DNA from: Apostichopus japonicus
Taxonomy: Eukaryota; Echinodermata; Holothuroidea; Aspidochirotida; Stichopodidae
NCBI RefSeq assembly: GCF_037975245.1
Contig: NC_092569.1
Span: forward strand, 35,933,168 to 35,997,167
Direction of reading: 5' to 3'
Length of the DNA: 64,000 nucleotides
A program made the translations under genes and the position numbers. Position 1 is the stretch's first letter, and each line of letters starts with the position of its first letter. The notes under the pieces are model-generated. The model was not told where the DNA came from. It was given only the letters and a program-made list of their open reading frames with translations, and did no database searches. Shown here piece by piece: positions 1-13,563 of this stretch.

Positions 1-404
1 CATAATGTTTTGGTCTCATTGAATGACAGTAAAAAAAGAAACTCTAAGTGGCCATGAATGTCTATAATATGATGAGAATTGCAGGATATCATCATTATCG
101 AACGCATGTAAAGATCGAATGATTGAGTTTACAAAGAAACAATGTTAATTTGCCAACAGCTCGGGGAACAAAACAGCTGATCAAAGAATGTTTACATCAG
201 ATGAATAGCAAACAATCAAACAACGCCGTGGATACCAATAAACATAATTAACTTGAAGAACAGGACTCTGCCATTGTCTGGAGGGGTATAAGCAGGAACA
301 CTAAAGTACCTCTGAAGTACATTAGTTTCTCTCACTGGTTAATATGTTAATGAGATGAATACAACTATTGTTTAATCCACTGTTTTGTCTTTTGTCTCTG
401 GCAG

Positions 405-3400
405 GTACAGGCCTCCAGTATCCCAACAGAGGAAAGAGCCGAAATGGTGGAAATATGCTCGCAAAAATAAAATCAGGGAGGATGAGATGAAGAAAGAGAA
501 CAAATTCCATGAACGATTTGAAGAATATATAACATCTATGAGGGAATGGTGAGTGATTCTTAGTTTACTCAAATCCTTTCCACCTCTAATTAAATCTGCT
601 ACTTGTCTTTATGTCCTGCCTGAGCAGTACATGGCCATGAAATGTATAGCTTCTGGAATTTACAGTCAGAAGAAATTAATAACTTTCAAGCGTCCGTTTT
701 TTTCTAACTTAAACAAGTAACAGACACCTTTAGAGTACAGGTTAATGCCTTAAGTCTTTTGTATTAAGGCCCAGGCTGATTTCCAAGGTAAAATCTGATA
801 CTGTTTTTGTCACTAAAGGATTAAATTCATTAAAAGCTCTCTGTGCCACTGACAATTTGAGGGCCTAGCATTTGTTCAAAACAATGGACTAGTTAATACA
901 TGAGTGAAGCTGGGAAACTTAAATTTGAATAATCCTGTATACTGCAGTAAATATGCAGCATTTTCCCAATCTTGACCTTGTCGAGATGCCAGGGATTGTC
1001 TCACCAAGGTATTAGTGCCTGCATTCTATCAATATTTCATGCCTATTAGTACTAGCTGGCAATTGGACTCCTGACACTGTGTGATGTAATGCATATAATG
1101 ATCTTGATATTAGCAGACACATAAGCTTGTCCTTTCATAGATTGACTGGTTTAGTTTTTGGAAACATTTATCTAAGTTGTGGCACTTTCAAAAGGTCAAC
1201 TTTTAACCACCCCTATCACCTCTCTTGAAAGTTAAAGTTTAATTTATACTAACCTTCATCCCATCACATTTGAGAAGAAAAGTCTTCGTTCCTCCTTACA
1301 GCTATCCTCCTGATGTGGTTGACACCGTTGCTAACATGGATCATGAAATGTTTGATATTAACCTTGGTGCAGAACTTATTAAACACATCTGTTTAAAGCG
1401 ACCTGTGAGTATACATAACTGTTATAATATGATATAATCACTCCCCACATTCTGTTATTTGTTTCATATTTATTTTATCATGTTATCAGCAACTTTCTAT
1501 AATGATGTTAAAGGTAATCAGTATCGGCCCCAATTTATAGCACGATATAATTGCTAGAAGTTTTCAAAAAGTATTTTCCTGGAGGTCTTTACTCTCCAAA
1601 TTGTTTAAGGAAAACACAAGATTACTGAATGTCTAAGTGAGGACAATTTCCTTGAAGTTTGTAATAAACACAGTTCAAGAATTTTGACCAAAGGTGACCA
1701 TATTTGAACATCTACCATATTTGGGGCCAATACAGCATACCTTTAAGAAGAGTCAAAATAAAGTTATCTAATTGAATCAGCTTCCTCTGCTTTAAGCCAT
1801 TTTCATAGGCCTGCACTTCTCACCTCTATAACATCAATAATAATAATCATAATAGAAAAATTAATTTCTTTCCTAGACTAGGTCATGCCTTATATGTTTC
1901 TTCCTTCACACTCAAAAGCCCCTTATTTCTTTTAACAATTACCCTTTCACACCTTAGCAGAATCACAGAGGTTAATCATTTGATCTTTTGTTCTCTTTAC
2001 CTCACTTAGGATGGAGCAATATTAGTTTTTCTTCCAGGATGGGACCAGATCAGCAAGATAAATGACCAACTAATGAAACAGCAGATGTTCAGATCACCAA
2101 AGTTCAGAATCATTCCACTTCATTCATTAATGCCATCCGTTAACCAGAGACAGGTAAGAATATAGAATGATATAGAGACTGTCACATGGTCTTATGGTTA
2201 CAGATGGTCACTTTGAATCCATGTTTTCACATGGTTACTGACTGTCACATACATTATAGACTATCACATGATTTACAACACTCACATGGTTACAGACTAA
2301 TGTAGTTACAGACTATCATTTGATTAAATGATTTCACTAAGGTTTCGGAATGATATATGTTACAGACTATGACATAATTTAAACACTCACATGATAACAG
2401 ACTGTCACATTGTTACAGACTGTCACATACATTACAGACTGTCACATACATTACAGACTATCACATAATTAAATCACTCACATGGTTGCAGGCTGCCATA
2501 GTTACAGGCTGCTATGGTTACAGGCTGCCATGTTTTTGCAGACTTTGTCATTGCTACACACTGTGACATACATTACAGACTATTATGTAATTAAAACACT
2601 CACATGGTTACATGCTGCCATGGTTACAGGCTGCTATGGTTACAGGCTGCCATGTTTTTACAGACTTTTGTCATTGCTACACACTGTGACGATAGAACCT
2701 GTCATTTGATTACCTTGCTAAATGATTTCTTTTTGGTTTCATCGACCTCTGTATGTCAGAGAGTTTAAAGTTCATATCTCACTGCTTGTGCAGGCTGTAC
2801 CCGGTGTTAATGGGATGTTAAAACAATACTAGTAGATACTGCTCTCATAAACAGAATGTTTCAGGATGTCTATCTCACTAATAGGGAACCTTTACTGGTC
2901 TGGCCCCATAAATTGCAAGCTCTTTTGGACAATACTTTATACAATAAACATACATTCACTTTGACTTATTGATACACCAAATGAGCTCGAGCTCATTAAA
3001 GGATCCTTTAATTAATAGAACAATAAATAACTAAACTAAAAATAAAATTAATGCCCAAAAAAATCTGCATTTGACTTCTTTTTGAAATGTATTTCGCTCT
3101 TTGCTATTCATTTACAGAAATTAAGATTTGTGCCGATATTTCATATAATTTCATATTTATGTCTCTCGCTTGGCCTCACTATTTTCCAGGTATTTGATCG
3201 ACCTCCAGAGGGTGTACGTAAGATTATCATCTCTACTAACATCGCCGAGACGAGTATCACCATTGATGATGTGGTGTATGTCGTGGACATGGGTCGTGTT
3301 AAAGAAACAAACTTTGACGTAAAGAACAACCTGAGCACATTGAAGCCAGAGTGGGTTAGTAAAGCGTCTGCCTGTCAAAGGCGAGGAAGGGCTGGAAGGT

Positions 3401-6400
3401 GAGAAGATAATCCAAACTAAGATAACACAAACTACATATCTTCTGCAAAAAACCTGCATGAGTAAATGTATGAAAGTTGGAGAGACTGACTTTGCTATCC
3501 TAGCAGGATCTTCTTGAGGCTATGCATTTGCTATCTTCTGTTAGCTCTGTTGAGTTCACCTTTACGCCATTTTGCAATTTGCTTGCAATGATGTTTGTAA
3601 TGATCGTCAAGTTGGGTAGAATTGACTGTAACAATGTTTGTTGTTCTTCAGGGTACAACCAGGTGAATGCTTCCACATCTACAGTCAACTTAAAGCAGAT
3701 CTCCTGAATGAATACCAGCAACCAGAGATGCTTAGGACACCACTGGAATCTATATGTCTGAGAATCAAGGTACAAAGCTCTTTAAATAAATACAAAAACA
3801 AATATATGCCACAAGATTTTACTCAAAGGATAGTGCATTATCAAATGACCAGACATCCCTGGTTTCCAGGGGCAAACCACAGATTTCATGTACCGCCCGT
3901 GGATTAAAGATGTCCTGGGTAATTTGTCCCTGGTATTTTATGTAAGGGCTGATACTATCCCAGGAATATCCCCAAATATTTAAAACGGCCCTGATTTTGT
4001 TTTTGCTTTTACCCATTTGGTCTCCAACATAAAAAAAACTTGTTTAAATGTTGTGATTGTTTACAATTACAATTGGAGTGTTCATAGATTACTCACAGAT
4101 CAAACCAGCCCAGATCATTGAATAACTGCATATAGCCTGATTTCCAGCTACCTTTATTCATTTTGGCATGAGACTTTAAACTTTGATTAAACACTTGCTT
4201 CTGGATGAGGTGTTCTAATCTGCATTGATTGTTTGATCGTAGTCCTTAAAACTTAGCAACATGAAAACACTAATAGGCCCTCAAAATGCCACCCCTTTTA
4301 TAAATTTGAGGTTGAGAGACTTAATTCTGAAGGGTCTCTGCCCTCCATGGTTTATTTTCAGGTGACCCTTGATATCACAGTATGATGATTCCATTTAACC
4401 TGTGTTGTCATGGTAAATCTGCAGATAACTATAAAACAGATAAAAGAATAATAAATAAACAAAGATGAGAAAACTTCCGATCGGTCTACATATCTCGAAA
4501 GAATGATGTTGTTTTCTCTCTTCTACGATTTCTTTTTTTAGTCTCTTAAACTTGGTCTGGTCGAGCCTTTCATCAGTAAGGCATTGCAGCCCCCTGACGA
4601 AGGAGCTGTTAAACTTGCCATACAAACACTACAACAATTGGTAAGCTTTAAGTCTTCCTTTATTCACAATTTTATAATCCTGTAAGGAGGAACAGGGAGA
4701 TTTACATACTTTATGTCTTGAAAATTAAATACTGAAAAATTCTTTTGCAGAAAGTAATCTTAATATTGGTCATGGGAAAGTGAACAAATTATTTGGATCT
4801 TTGTTCTCAGTATATCATCAACTGATTGACAAACTTACAGCTGTATCTATTGCTGGGAATATTATCAATTCAAACTTCCAGTTTTCTGCACACAATTTTG
4901 CAATGTTAACAATATTTGTATGAAAATTATGAATAAGAACTGGTGTGGGCATGAAAATGATATTAGTACGAGCCACAGTTGTGTGCAATCCATGGTGCCA
5001 CAATACTTACAGATGTTCCAACTACCATGATATAACAGACATGGGAAATAAACATTTCTACATGCTTACATTGTCTGACATCTGTTAGGTTTAAACATCC
5101 TTCCACAAGTAGGCCCTAAATACAAACTTCTTATCTTGAAACATCCTTCCACAAGTAGGCCCTAAATACAAACTTCTTATATTGAAACGTCATTCCATAA
5201 GTAGGCCCTAAATACAAACTTCTTATATTTAAACATCATTCCACAAGTAGGCCCTAAATACAGACTTCTTCTATTGAAACATCCTTCCACAAGTGGGCCC
5301 TAAATACAAACTTCTTATCTTGAAACATCCTTCCACAAGTAGGCCATTCTTATCTTGAAACATCCTTCCACAAGTAAGCCCTAAATACAAGCATCTGTTA
5401 TGCTGAAAAATCCTTCCAAAAGAAGGCCCTAAATACAAAGTTTTAACATTTGACATTTTCCCAGTTTCAGTCATTCAGTGAATTTGTTATTTCAGCTGTT
5501 TTACAGTCGGATATGAAGCATTGCTTCAGCATTATATGTTTTCGTAGGTCACATTAACACAGTCTTGAAAAGTCTTCTAGCAGATTTAGTGAACATTGTG
5601 AAGCCATTCCAGATTTCTGAGTCTTAAATTTGTAGTTATTTTACTTTAGTCCATTGATCAATTAAATAATAAAGTTCAACTGTGAGCAGATAATTTAAGC
5701 AATTACATATTTAAGCAACAATGAAAACAATGATATACTTGTTCAGATATGTTTCATATACAGCTTCTCTACACCAATAGTTCTACTTTACTAAGTACTT
5801 GCTTCATATGTAACTTGCTTTATTCAATTTTCTGCATTAGTATTTTCTTAATCTATATTGAAGGTACTTTTGTATTTAATGTGCACATTTCTAATTAAGA
5901 GTGTTTCCGTCATTCTATTGTTTTATTGCCTTCTTTAACAAATCATGCATGTACCTTTATGTATTGATTTGTTTTTCTTCAGAATGCCTTAGACAATAAC
6001 GAGGACTTGACACCCCTAGGGTACCACTTGTCCCTCCTACCGGTCAACCCCAGGATTGGTAAAATTATCCTGTTTGGTGCTATATTCTGCTGCCTGGACC
6101 CAGTCCTTACCATCGCTGCCAGTTTAGATTTTAAAGATCCATTTGTCATCCCATTGGTAAGAATTATCTTTTCTTTTTGAAAAATTTAGGAAACATGTAA
6201 AATACTTTTAGTCTAAATAGGACAGCTTATTGATATGCAATTTTAAGAGACAGTATTAGAAGTTAGCCGAGACCATAATACTTTTAAGGTTTTCCATTTT
6301 GAAGCATTTTATGTGTCTTCTGATTAACTTACCTATAAATTGTCTAAATTAGACTCATTGATCTTGAAAACTTTATTTCCCTTAATCTACAACAGTATTT

Positions 6401-7738
6401 AATGTAGATATGTGACCTGTATCCATAGTTTACAGTTGCTGCTTATTACCAGTCGGTAGCAAACCAAACTGAGCAGGCATAAAATTATGCTTTAAGGCCC
6501 TAGCTAGGTAAAAGTTGGTATTTACATGAAGCTTGTGCCAGTAATTGCATTATATGGTAGAAGAATAATAGCTATGACTTACGCTCGGATGTGTGTACTA
6601 AGACTTCGTATGGATATTAACAGGAGACAACATTAATGAATCTTACATTAAGAGCAGGAATGTAAGGTAAATATAGGTTGCATTTGAAGAAAATCCTGCT
6701 AGGATCCAAACGTCAGGCTCTCTAACAAATTACAATTAATGAAATGGAGGCTTACAAATAAATGCAAATGCAATTTGATTGTATACATGTACGTATATTT
6801 GTGAACACTTACATTAGACCGTTGGCCTCTGCAAGGACTATTGGATACTCTAAGGCTTGTTGTGTTATGTGTGCCTTACAACCAATTTAACCCTGTTAAG
6901 GCAATGGTATTGCTTTAAACTGTTCAATCTTGTAATTGTATCTGTAGCTTGGTCATTCCTTATTTGGAAGAAACTTGGTCTTTCTTGACAATTTTCATTC
7001 AGGGTAAAGAAGAAGTAGCAGATAGAAAGAGATTGGAGTTATCGGCTGGAAGCTGCAGCGATCACATCATGTTAGTGAATGCCTTCAGGAGATGGGAGGA
7101 GGTAAGAGTCAACCATGCAATGGAAGATGAATTCTGCTGGGAGTACTTCATGTCCAAGAGCACCTTAAAGGTGAGAAGAATATTTCAAATTAGATTTATC
7201 TAAGGGTAGACACTGGAATAAATGTGTATTGCATCGTCCAGTGGGGGGGGGGGGGGTTCTTGTTTTACTACAAATGTTCAAGTTGCTTTGACAATTAAAG
7301 GCACAGAGAAAAACTTAAATTATGTTTGGATGGTTGGTAGTCTTGTAATACTGTGGTGTTAAAGATTGTGAGCTTGTTATTGCGGGTCTTGTATGGTAGT
7401 CATGTAATTCTGAGGTATTAAAGATTGTGGTCCTGTTAATATTTCGGATTTAGATTCTGGAACGAGAATATTGTCGGTCTTGATATAAAGCACAAAGTTA
7501 AATTTTTATGTTCAGTTTTGATGACAATGAAACAATAGTATAATTTAATTATTAAACTGACAAATCACAAAATATACCTGTAAAACAATCTCACAATATT
7601 TTTGTTTTGTACAGAAAAGCATGAATCACCAAATGTCAGACTACAAAATTATTGAAATATTTCTGAACTGTGTATTTGTTTTTTTTTTCTTTCATGACAT
7701 GTTAGTTTTACACAACTTTGCCCTAGCTTTTTCACTGT

Positions 7739-7829
<91 letters not shown>

Positions 7830-10780
7830 ACAACACTGAAATATCATTAAAAGAGGATTACAACCATTCTAATGAGTTCTGTTCTTCTTAACATTCGTTT
7901 TTCTTGTGTGTATTTGCTTTTTTTTCTTTCATGACGTGTTAGTTTTACAGAACTTTGCCCTAGCTATTCACTGTTTGAACTTATATAGTGAAATATCATT
8001 AAAGGGGTTTACAACTATTCCGATGAGTTCGTTTTTCTTCTGTGTAGATGATTGACAACATGAAAGGCCAGTTCTGTGAACTGCTGTACGACATTGGATT
8101 TATCCAGAGCAGAAGTTGCAAAGACGAGGCTGCTAATCAGAACTCAGGTGAAGCTTTCATATATTTCGTTGTTTTTTTACAAATTTTTACAATTGTAGCA
8201 ATCTTTAGTTGGAAAACAGCAAAGCATATATTGATGATATATTCATATAAATATATATCTTGAAAAGGCCAAAATACTCTTGAAAAACTTGCCCTAATAC
8301 TTTTGTTTGTATCAATGATTCATCCATTGAGTGTGATATCTTCATGGTTACACAGTCTGCAAGGTGCTTTGGGGAATGTCCCACTTGCAGAAAGTGTTTA
8401 ATAGACATCGCTAACATTTTAAGGCATAACAGTCTAGCTGGGTAGAACATATTACCTTTATTCTTGGGGTCCCTGATTTACCAACTTGTTTTTGCCAAAA
8501 GTATGGTTTTTCAATTCCAAAATCTTGTATTACTTTGTTCCATATAATGCATTCTTTATATGCTAAGTTATAAAGTAGTAGCCACTTTGTGTGGTATTTT
8601 GCAATTGTTTTAGTTGATTTGGGAGTTTATTTTGCACATGTTCTAACATTTCTCACAAAGACATAACCTACATAACTGGTCTTTTAAAATTTGTTTTAAT
8701 TTTGTCCTTTTCAGATAACAATGCCTTGATCAAGGCTGCCCTCTGTGCAGGACTTTATCCTAACATAGCAAAAGTACTTCCTAGCCCTGGTTTTAACAAG
8801 CACACAGGAAGACCAAAGTTAGTATTAATTGTCCATTAATCAATATCACATCTCTATATAAAACATCTGTAACAAAACTCTATGAATATATGTAAGTTTA
8901 GCCTGGTCTCATTTTACTTAGCACACAGAAAGTCCAAAAGTAGGTATTAATAGTCCATTTATTGACATCACATCTCTTTATAAACAGCTAAGAACATTCA
9001 GTTTGTAAATATTTTGTCTTTCCTTCATTATTAATATATGTTTGCCACTTATTCTTTTCTTGTAAATTAAGGAAACCAAAGATTGTTGCAGTGCCACATG
9101 GCCGTGTCGAGTTACATCTGAAATCTGTAAATGCACAAGAAACAAACTTTCCCAGCAAGTGGCTGTTATACCATACCAAGATAAAATCATCTAGTGTAAG
9201 TCAGTTTCCTTCCAATGAATCATTTTTTTTCTCTGAGAGGAAGGGCCCATACATCTCTCTTGTTTGTTGCCTCCTATGCAGCGTACTCTTGTATTATTAT
9301 TATTATTATTATATTTTCTTCCCTTTCATCTTTCATGACAACCTCAGTACTGTAGTCAAAGTTTTAGTAATTGACAAACCTCTATGTACCATGTTACATG
9401 ATGAGGTGTTTTGTTTTTCATCTTTTGCAGGTTTTCTTACATGATACATCAGCCATCGGTCCATATCCGTTGCTCTTTTTTGGAGGAGAAATCTCTTTGT
9501 TGAACGATGAAGGTCACGAAACGATTTGCATAGACAAGGACATCAGATTCCACGCTCCATTTCAGACAGCTAATCTGGTCAAGGTTTGTGGAATGCTGGC
9601 TGTGATTGGTCAGCAGCAACTTTACAAACTTTATCAGCATTATTTAAAATGAGATTTTCACTTGTTCAAATTTAAGACAGCCTTGTGGATTTTTACATCA
9701 AATGCATTTTAATAAGGAAGTACTTTAGGAAGTGAATTTTATTGTAAATATTTCATTATCTGGGGTATTACTTTATCATATTAATACTAATCATATATAA
9801 AACACAAAATGGGGATAATTTAAAAATTGTTGACATTCACTTTATTAATTTGGTTGAAACTTGACTATTCAACGTAATGAGGTAAGATGCCATGCAGAGT
9901 TATTATGGAATAGAATAAAACAAATTAATTAAAATCAACTCAAAAAGGTCTGTTTATAGACAAAAATGATGTTCGTTTGATTGAAATCATTAAAATTAAT
10001 TAAAAATCTTGAAAAAAAAATAGTTTTCATTGGATAATAGAACAATAACAGGAAGGATGAAACATATGGAATATTTATTGAATATTGACATGATTGTTGG
10101 GGGACTTAAAAATGAAATCATCTGTAACAGTCAATTCTTTTATGCAAAGATATTTTCTTATCAATTATAGAATTATTTTAATTTACTTGAAATATACATA
10201 TTGTATAAAAAGACAATGCAATAAGTTGTAGAATTCCAGTATAGAGCTTTGAAGTGTTCTCTGATACTGATCCTAATTTAAGATTGTAAAATTGCCAAAA
10301 AACTGCCGTATTTACTTTGCTGCAGATTTCAAGTCTTTAAATACTCAAACATATTTATTTATTTATTTATTCATGAATGGATGAATGTTGTCCTTATTCA
10401 GTAAACATCTACATTTCAATGCTTGTAATGAAAGCAAAAATGCTACACAGGAATGTAAATTTCTTTCATACTTGGAAACAGGATTGACGGAAAAATTTAC
10501 TATTTCGGTGTTAAATTTGATTCTGATGATTTCCTACTTTCATTTGTTCCAACAGGACCTGAGGAAAGAACTTGATAAACTCTTAGAGAGTAAAATAGAG
10601 AAACCTGGACCAACAGAGTGGTCAAGCTCCTCGACTGAAGGTAGAATAATGAAAGCCATTACAGACCTCCTCAGTACCAGAGGCGGAGAAGAAGATGACC
10701 GTGATGAGGAAACTCCTCCCGCGGAGAGGAAGAAAGATCAACATTATCGTCACGATAGATACCAAGATTGGCGAAACTAG
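405..10780 (+). CDS. DHX36: DHX36-type DEAH-box RNA helicase, C-terminal 13 coding exons (5' partial)
   Basis: Exons read as 405-548, 1302-1404, 2010-2153, 3190-3398, 3652-3769, 4542-4640, 5983-6156, 7003-7170, 8048-8147, 8715-8817, 9072-9195, 9431-9583 and 10556-10780 (TAG stop). All have GT/AG borders and matching phases, giving about 620 residues. Seen in order: motif IV region AILVFLPGW (exon 3), motif [12 protein letters not shown] and motif [10 protein letters not shown] (exon 4), then the HA2/winged-helix region (exons 5-8), the WEYF...MKGQF block and the OB-fold part with [10 protein letters not shown] (exon 12). The order and wording match vertebrate DHX36, which unwinds G-quadruplex DNA and RNA using ATP. 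Motifs I-III and the N-terminal quadruplex-binding motif must lie upstream of base 1. The C-terminus is charged (GEEDDRDEE) and diverges from vertebrates. Introns hold repeats only. DHX36 is preferred over DHX9, DHX30 and DHX57 because of the PLHSLMP and [14 protein letters not shown] stretches. Confidence 0.93.
1508..1746 (-). mobile_element. MITE-like inverted-repeat element, copy A (DHX36 intron)
   Basis: A 239-bp unit begins TTAAAGGTAATCAGTAT and ends CAGCATACCTTTAA. The ends are imperfect terminal inverted repeats that carry a GGCCCCAA block. It is the reverse complement of the unit at 22952-23206, with which it shares the TATAGCACG..TATA hairpin, the AGTAAAGACCTCC block (seen inverted) and the GGTCACCTTTGG block (seen inverted). 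There is no coding capacity. It is probably a non-autonomous DNA transposon; the superfamily is not determined. TTAA at the ends may be the target site. Confidence 0.7.
2175..2705 (+). repeat. Degenerate minisatellite in DHX36 intron 3
   Basis: Irregular repeats of about 20-25 bases built on CACATGGTTACAGACTGTCA variants fill this stretch. The later part contains two copies of a longer unit with GGTTACAGGCTGCCATG. The reading frame at 2482-2709 is a by-product of the repeat and is not a gene. Confidence 0.7.
5092..5440 (+). repeat. Minisatellite, about 46-bp unit, 7-8 copies (DHX36 intron 6)
   Basis: The unit starts AAACATCCTTCCACAAGTAG and continues with GCCCTAAATACAAACTTCTTAT. Copies differ by a few substitutions, and one copy near 5340 is truncated. 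The array lies between the exon ending at 4640 and the exon starting at 5983. The minus-strand reading frame across it is repetitive and not a gene. Confidence 0.85.
7663..8035 (+). repeat. (AT)n microsatellite with a diverged tandem duplication (DHX36 intron 8)
   Basis: A pure AT run occupies about 7744-7825. The sequence around it, TTTCTTTCATGACATGTTAG through CACTGTTTGAA, recurs at about 7918-7985 as TTTCTTTCATGACGTGTTAG and onward. In the second copy the AT run has shrunk to a few bases. The duplicated block ends just before the acceptor of the exon at 8048. Confidence 0.8.
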
Positions 10781-10980
10781 GATAGAATGAGTGTGGATAA
10801 AAAACACCTTGATTGAAGAACTATGAATAGATTGGAATATGCCAGTGGAATTGAATCCATCTCTGCAATATAACAATTGTGTAATAGATATGATAGAGAT
10901 GGGTTTTATGGGATACCATCAATAGGTATTTCGATACATTCTGGCGGGAAACCCTGAACAGAAGAATTATTACATCTTAA

Positions 10981-11537
10981 TGGGATACTGGCAACAGGTA
11001 CATGATAAATGGATACTCACAACAGGTACGCCATAAAGGGATACTCAGAACAGGAACATGATAAAGGGATACTCACAACAGGTACATTGTAAAGGGATAC
11101 TCACCACAGGTACGTCGTAAAGGGATACTCACAACAGGTACATCAAAATTGGATACGCACAACAGGTACATGATAAAGGGATACTCACAACAGGTACATC
11201 GTAAAGGGATTCTCACAACAGGAATTTCGTAAAGGGATACTAACAACAGGTACATCAAAATTGGATACGCACAACAGGTACATGATAAATGGATACTCAC
11301 CACAGGTACGCCGTACATGGATACTCACAACAAGTATGCCGTAAGGGATACTCACAACAGGAACATCTGTCAAGGATATTCAACAGATATGTACAACATA
11401 TTCATATCCTAAGGATCCTAGAGTGGATTCATCTTAATAGGATTCTCACAAATATTTGACAGATACATAAAGGGATACACAAGACAGGAACACCATAGAG
11501 GGATACTCACAACAGGTACAGGATATACACAACAAGT
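10981..11537 (+). repeat. Minisatellite, about 36-bp unit, around 14 copies (3' of DHX36)
   Basis: The repeats follow the pattern GGATACTCACAACAGGTACA followed by TGATAAAG or TCGTAAAG. The array starts 200 bases after the DHX36 stop, so it may be transcribed as 3' UTR. The minus-strand frames across it are repeat artefacts. Confidence 0.85.
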
Positions 11538-12345
11538 GAACCCTTAAGTTGAATATTTATACCAAATTGCTGATGTAACCTTTTTTTTATTTCTAGTGCC
11601 ATGTTGTTAATCTAAAGAGGCTTTGTATTATTTGTAAAAACATTATTTCTATACATAATTTGATATGATAAGAAATCATGAATATTTGGCTGGATAGCAA
11701 AATCTTTATGAAAAATGAATGTAACAAACTTTGGGCTATTAACTTTGTTCAAGATAAGACTGCAGTCATCTAGTTATTGCTATGTGGATTAAGAGGTGGT
11801 CTAAAATGCCATAAAACAGCAGTCAGGTCCATATTAGGGAAACTTTGGTCACCAGATCCAAACATGAAAGAACTTCAGTGTATTTGGGGTGGGGGAGGAG
11901 GGTAGGGGGGCACTGGCTTGATATTGCAGGTCAGCAAAATATCAAATAAAATAGTAAGATGAAAGAGGAGAGAGTAAGAGTAAAGAAGACAAGCAAATAA
12001 TTTCAGATTGGAAGAGTTTTATAAAAAATAGACAACAGTAAAATTAGTGTCAACCAGTGAAAGAACTTCAATAGGCCGGCCTTGTAATCTTAACTTAAAA
12101 CACATTATGCTTGATGAGAGGATGCTCTTAAACAAAAGACGAGATGCTGACGTAGTTCATTTCTTTCTTCTTTTATCAACTTCATTTTCTATATGTAACA
12201 GTGGTAACCCTTATCGATGGACTTGGCAAAAGGCGATGAGCGCCATCTATTTTACTTATAAGTCAACGTTGCAAAAGGGAGTGTTCTGGCTGGGAAACAA
12301 AATTAGAAGGATTTGGACTCATTTCCACCATGATGGAATCAGACT

Positions 12346-12862
12346 TTAAAGGCATGATGTATTGGCCCCAAATATGCAAGATATTCAAATATGGTCACCT
12401 TTGGTCAAAATTATTAAACTTTTTTTTATTGCAACCTTTGAGGAAACTTTCCTCATTGGGACATTCCGTCAACAATTGCTATCTGTTCCTACTGTTCGCA
12501 CTTCCATCTATGGGAACGTTGCTTTGCTAGATCAGCTCCACAGCTCTGGAACAGTCTCCCCTTACATCTGAAAACAATCCAGCATGTGTCAACTTTCCAG
12601 GAAGAACTATTCCTGAATCCATTTGTTTAATAACTGTTGTGTCCATTTTGGGTACTTTGCTCCTGCAGCACTTCTGAGCAGTTTTTTTTAACAGGATAAA
12701 AGCACTTTATAAATTCTTATATTATCATTATTATTATCTTGTGTGTTCCTTAAATATGTGTGAGAACAATTTGGAGAGTAAAGACCTCCAGGAAAGTACT
12801 TTTTGAAAACTTCTAGGAATTATAGCATGCTATAATTTGGGGCCTATACTGACTACCTTTAA
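12346..12862 (+). mobile_element. MITE-like inverted-repeat element, copy B, split by a LINE insertion
   Basis: The outer parts (12346-12471 and 12737-12862) match the left and right parts of the uninterrupted copy at 22952-23206. They include TTGGCCCCAAATATG, GGTCACCTTTGGTCAA, TTGTGTGTTCCTTAAA and the TATAGCATGCTATAATTTGG hairpin. Joined, the parts give about 252 bp, the expected family length. Confidence 0.75.
12472..12736 (+). mobile_element. 5'-truncated LINE 3' end, nested in MITE copy B
   Basis: The frame from 12523 to the TAA at 12628-12630 reads ARSAPQLWNSLPLHLKT followed by a FQEELF-type end. This is the typical C-terminal tail of many non-LTR retrotransposon reverse-transcriptase proteins (LWNSLP motif). 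Just upstream, in another frame, SVPTVRTSIYGN is the normal preceding block, so a frameshift separates them. After the stop, a short UTR ends in AAAGCACTTTATAAATTC and an (ATT)n tail, as in CR1/L2-like elements. Only the last 0.26 kb remains, so it is dead. Confidence 0.8.
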
Positions 12863-13563
12863 ATGTGACTAGCTTTATTACATTGAATAAGATATCTAAT
12901 TCAGTTGGTTTACTATACTTGGATAAAATACACAAATGACAATAAAATCTGGAAGTTTGTTACATGCTCTTTACCATTCTCCTTCTCCCATAAGTACTTT
13001 CGTTTGGCTACTTTTTTTCCCCTCCGAATCACTCCTGCCCCTCCCCCTGCCCCCTCAACCGATGTGGTGGAATGCTGAATACAACAGTCTGGTAAACTGT
13101 GTCCAAGCAGATGTTGATGCAAACTGACTCTAAAGTTTTCAACTTGCAAGGAAGAAGTGAAAAGATTAATAGAACATGACTGGTTGTGGAAAGATAAAAA
13201 AAAAATGTTTACCAAGGAAAATAACCACTTCCTTAAAATGGTGGGTCCCTGTTGGCAAAAACGGATGTAGGAGGGTATTTCTGACAGGGGATATAGTGTT
13301 ATTTGGGGCCACCCGGGCCAAAGGGAGAGAGACCTGATGAGGTCAAGAGGGTGAAGCCTGAAGTGGAAGCTACTGCACTTCCAGGCACTTTGTGTGATTT
13401 TCAAGCAGAAAAACACATGTGAGAAAGAATTATCTTTGAAATACATCTTTTTTAGGGGGCAAATTATTTGAGGAGTAAACACCACTCACATTTCCCCATC
13501 CTAGCTTGTTCCTGCATCTGGAAGGGTCACCTTCAATTTCGTTTCGAATCTGGCACCAAAAAT

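Noticed and set aside
7621..7839. Open frame with a long Tyr-Ile repeat
   Set aside because: It is the translation of the (AT)n microsatellite in an intron.
12913..13485. 190-codon minus-strand frame
   Set aside because: It crosses AT-rich and polypurine DNA with no recognisable domain, and no splice or start context suggests a gene.
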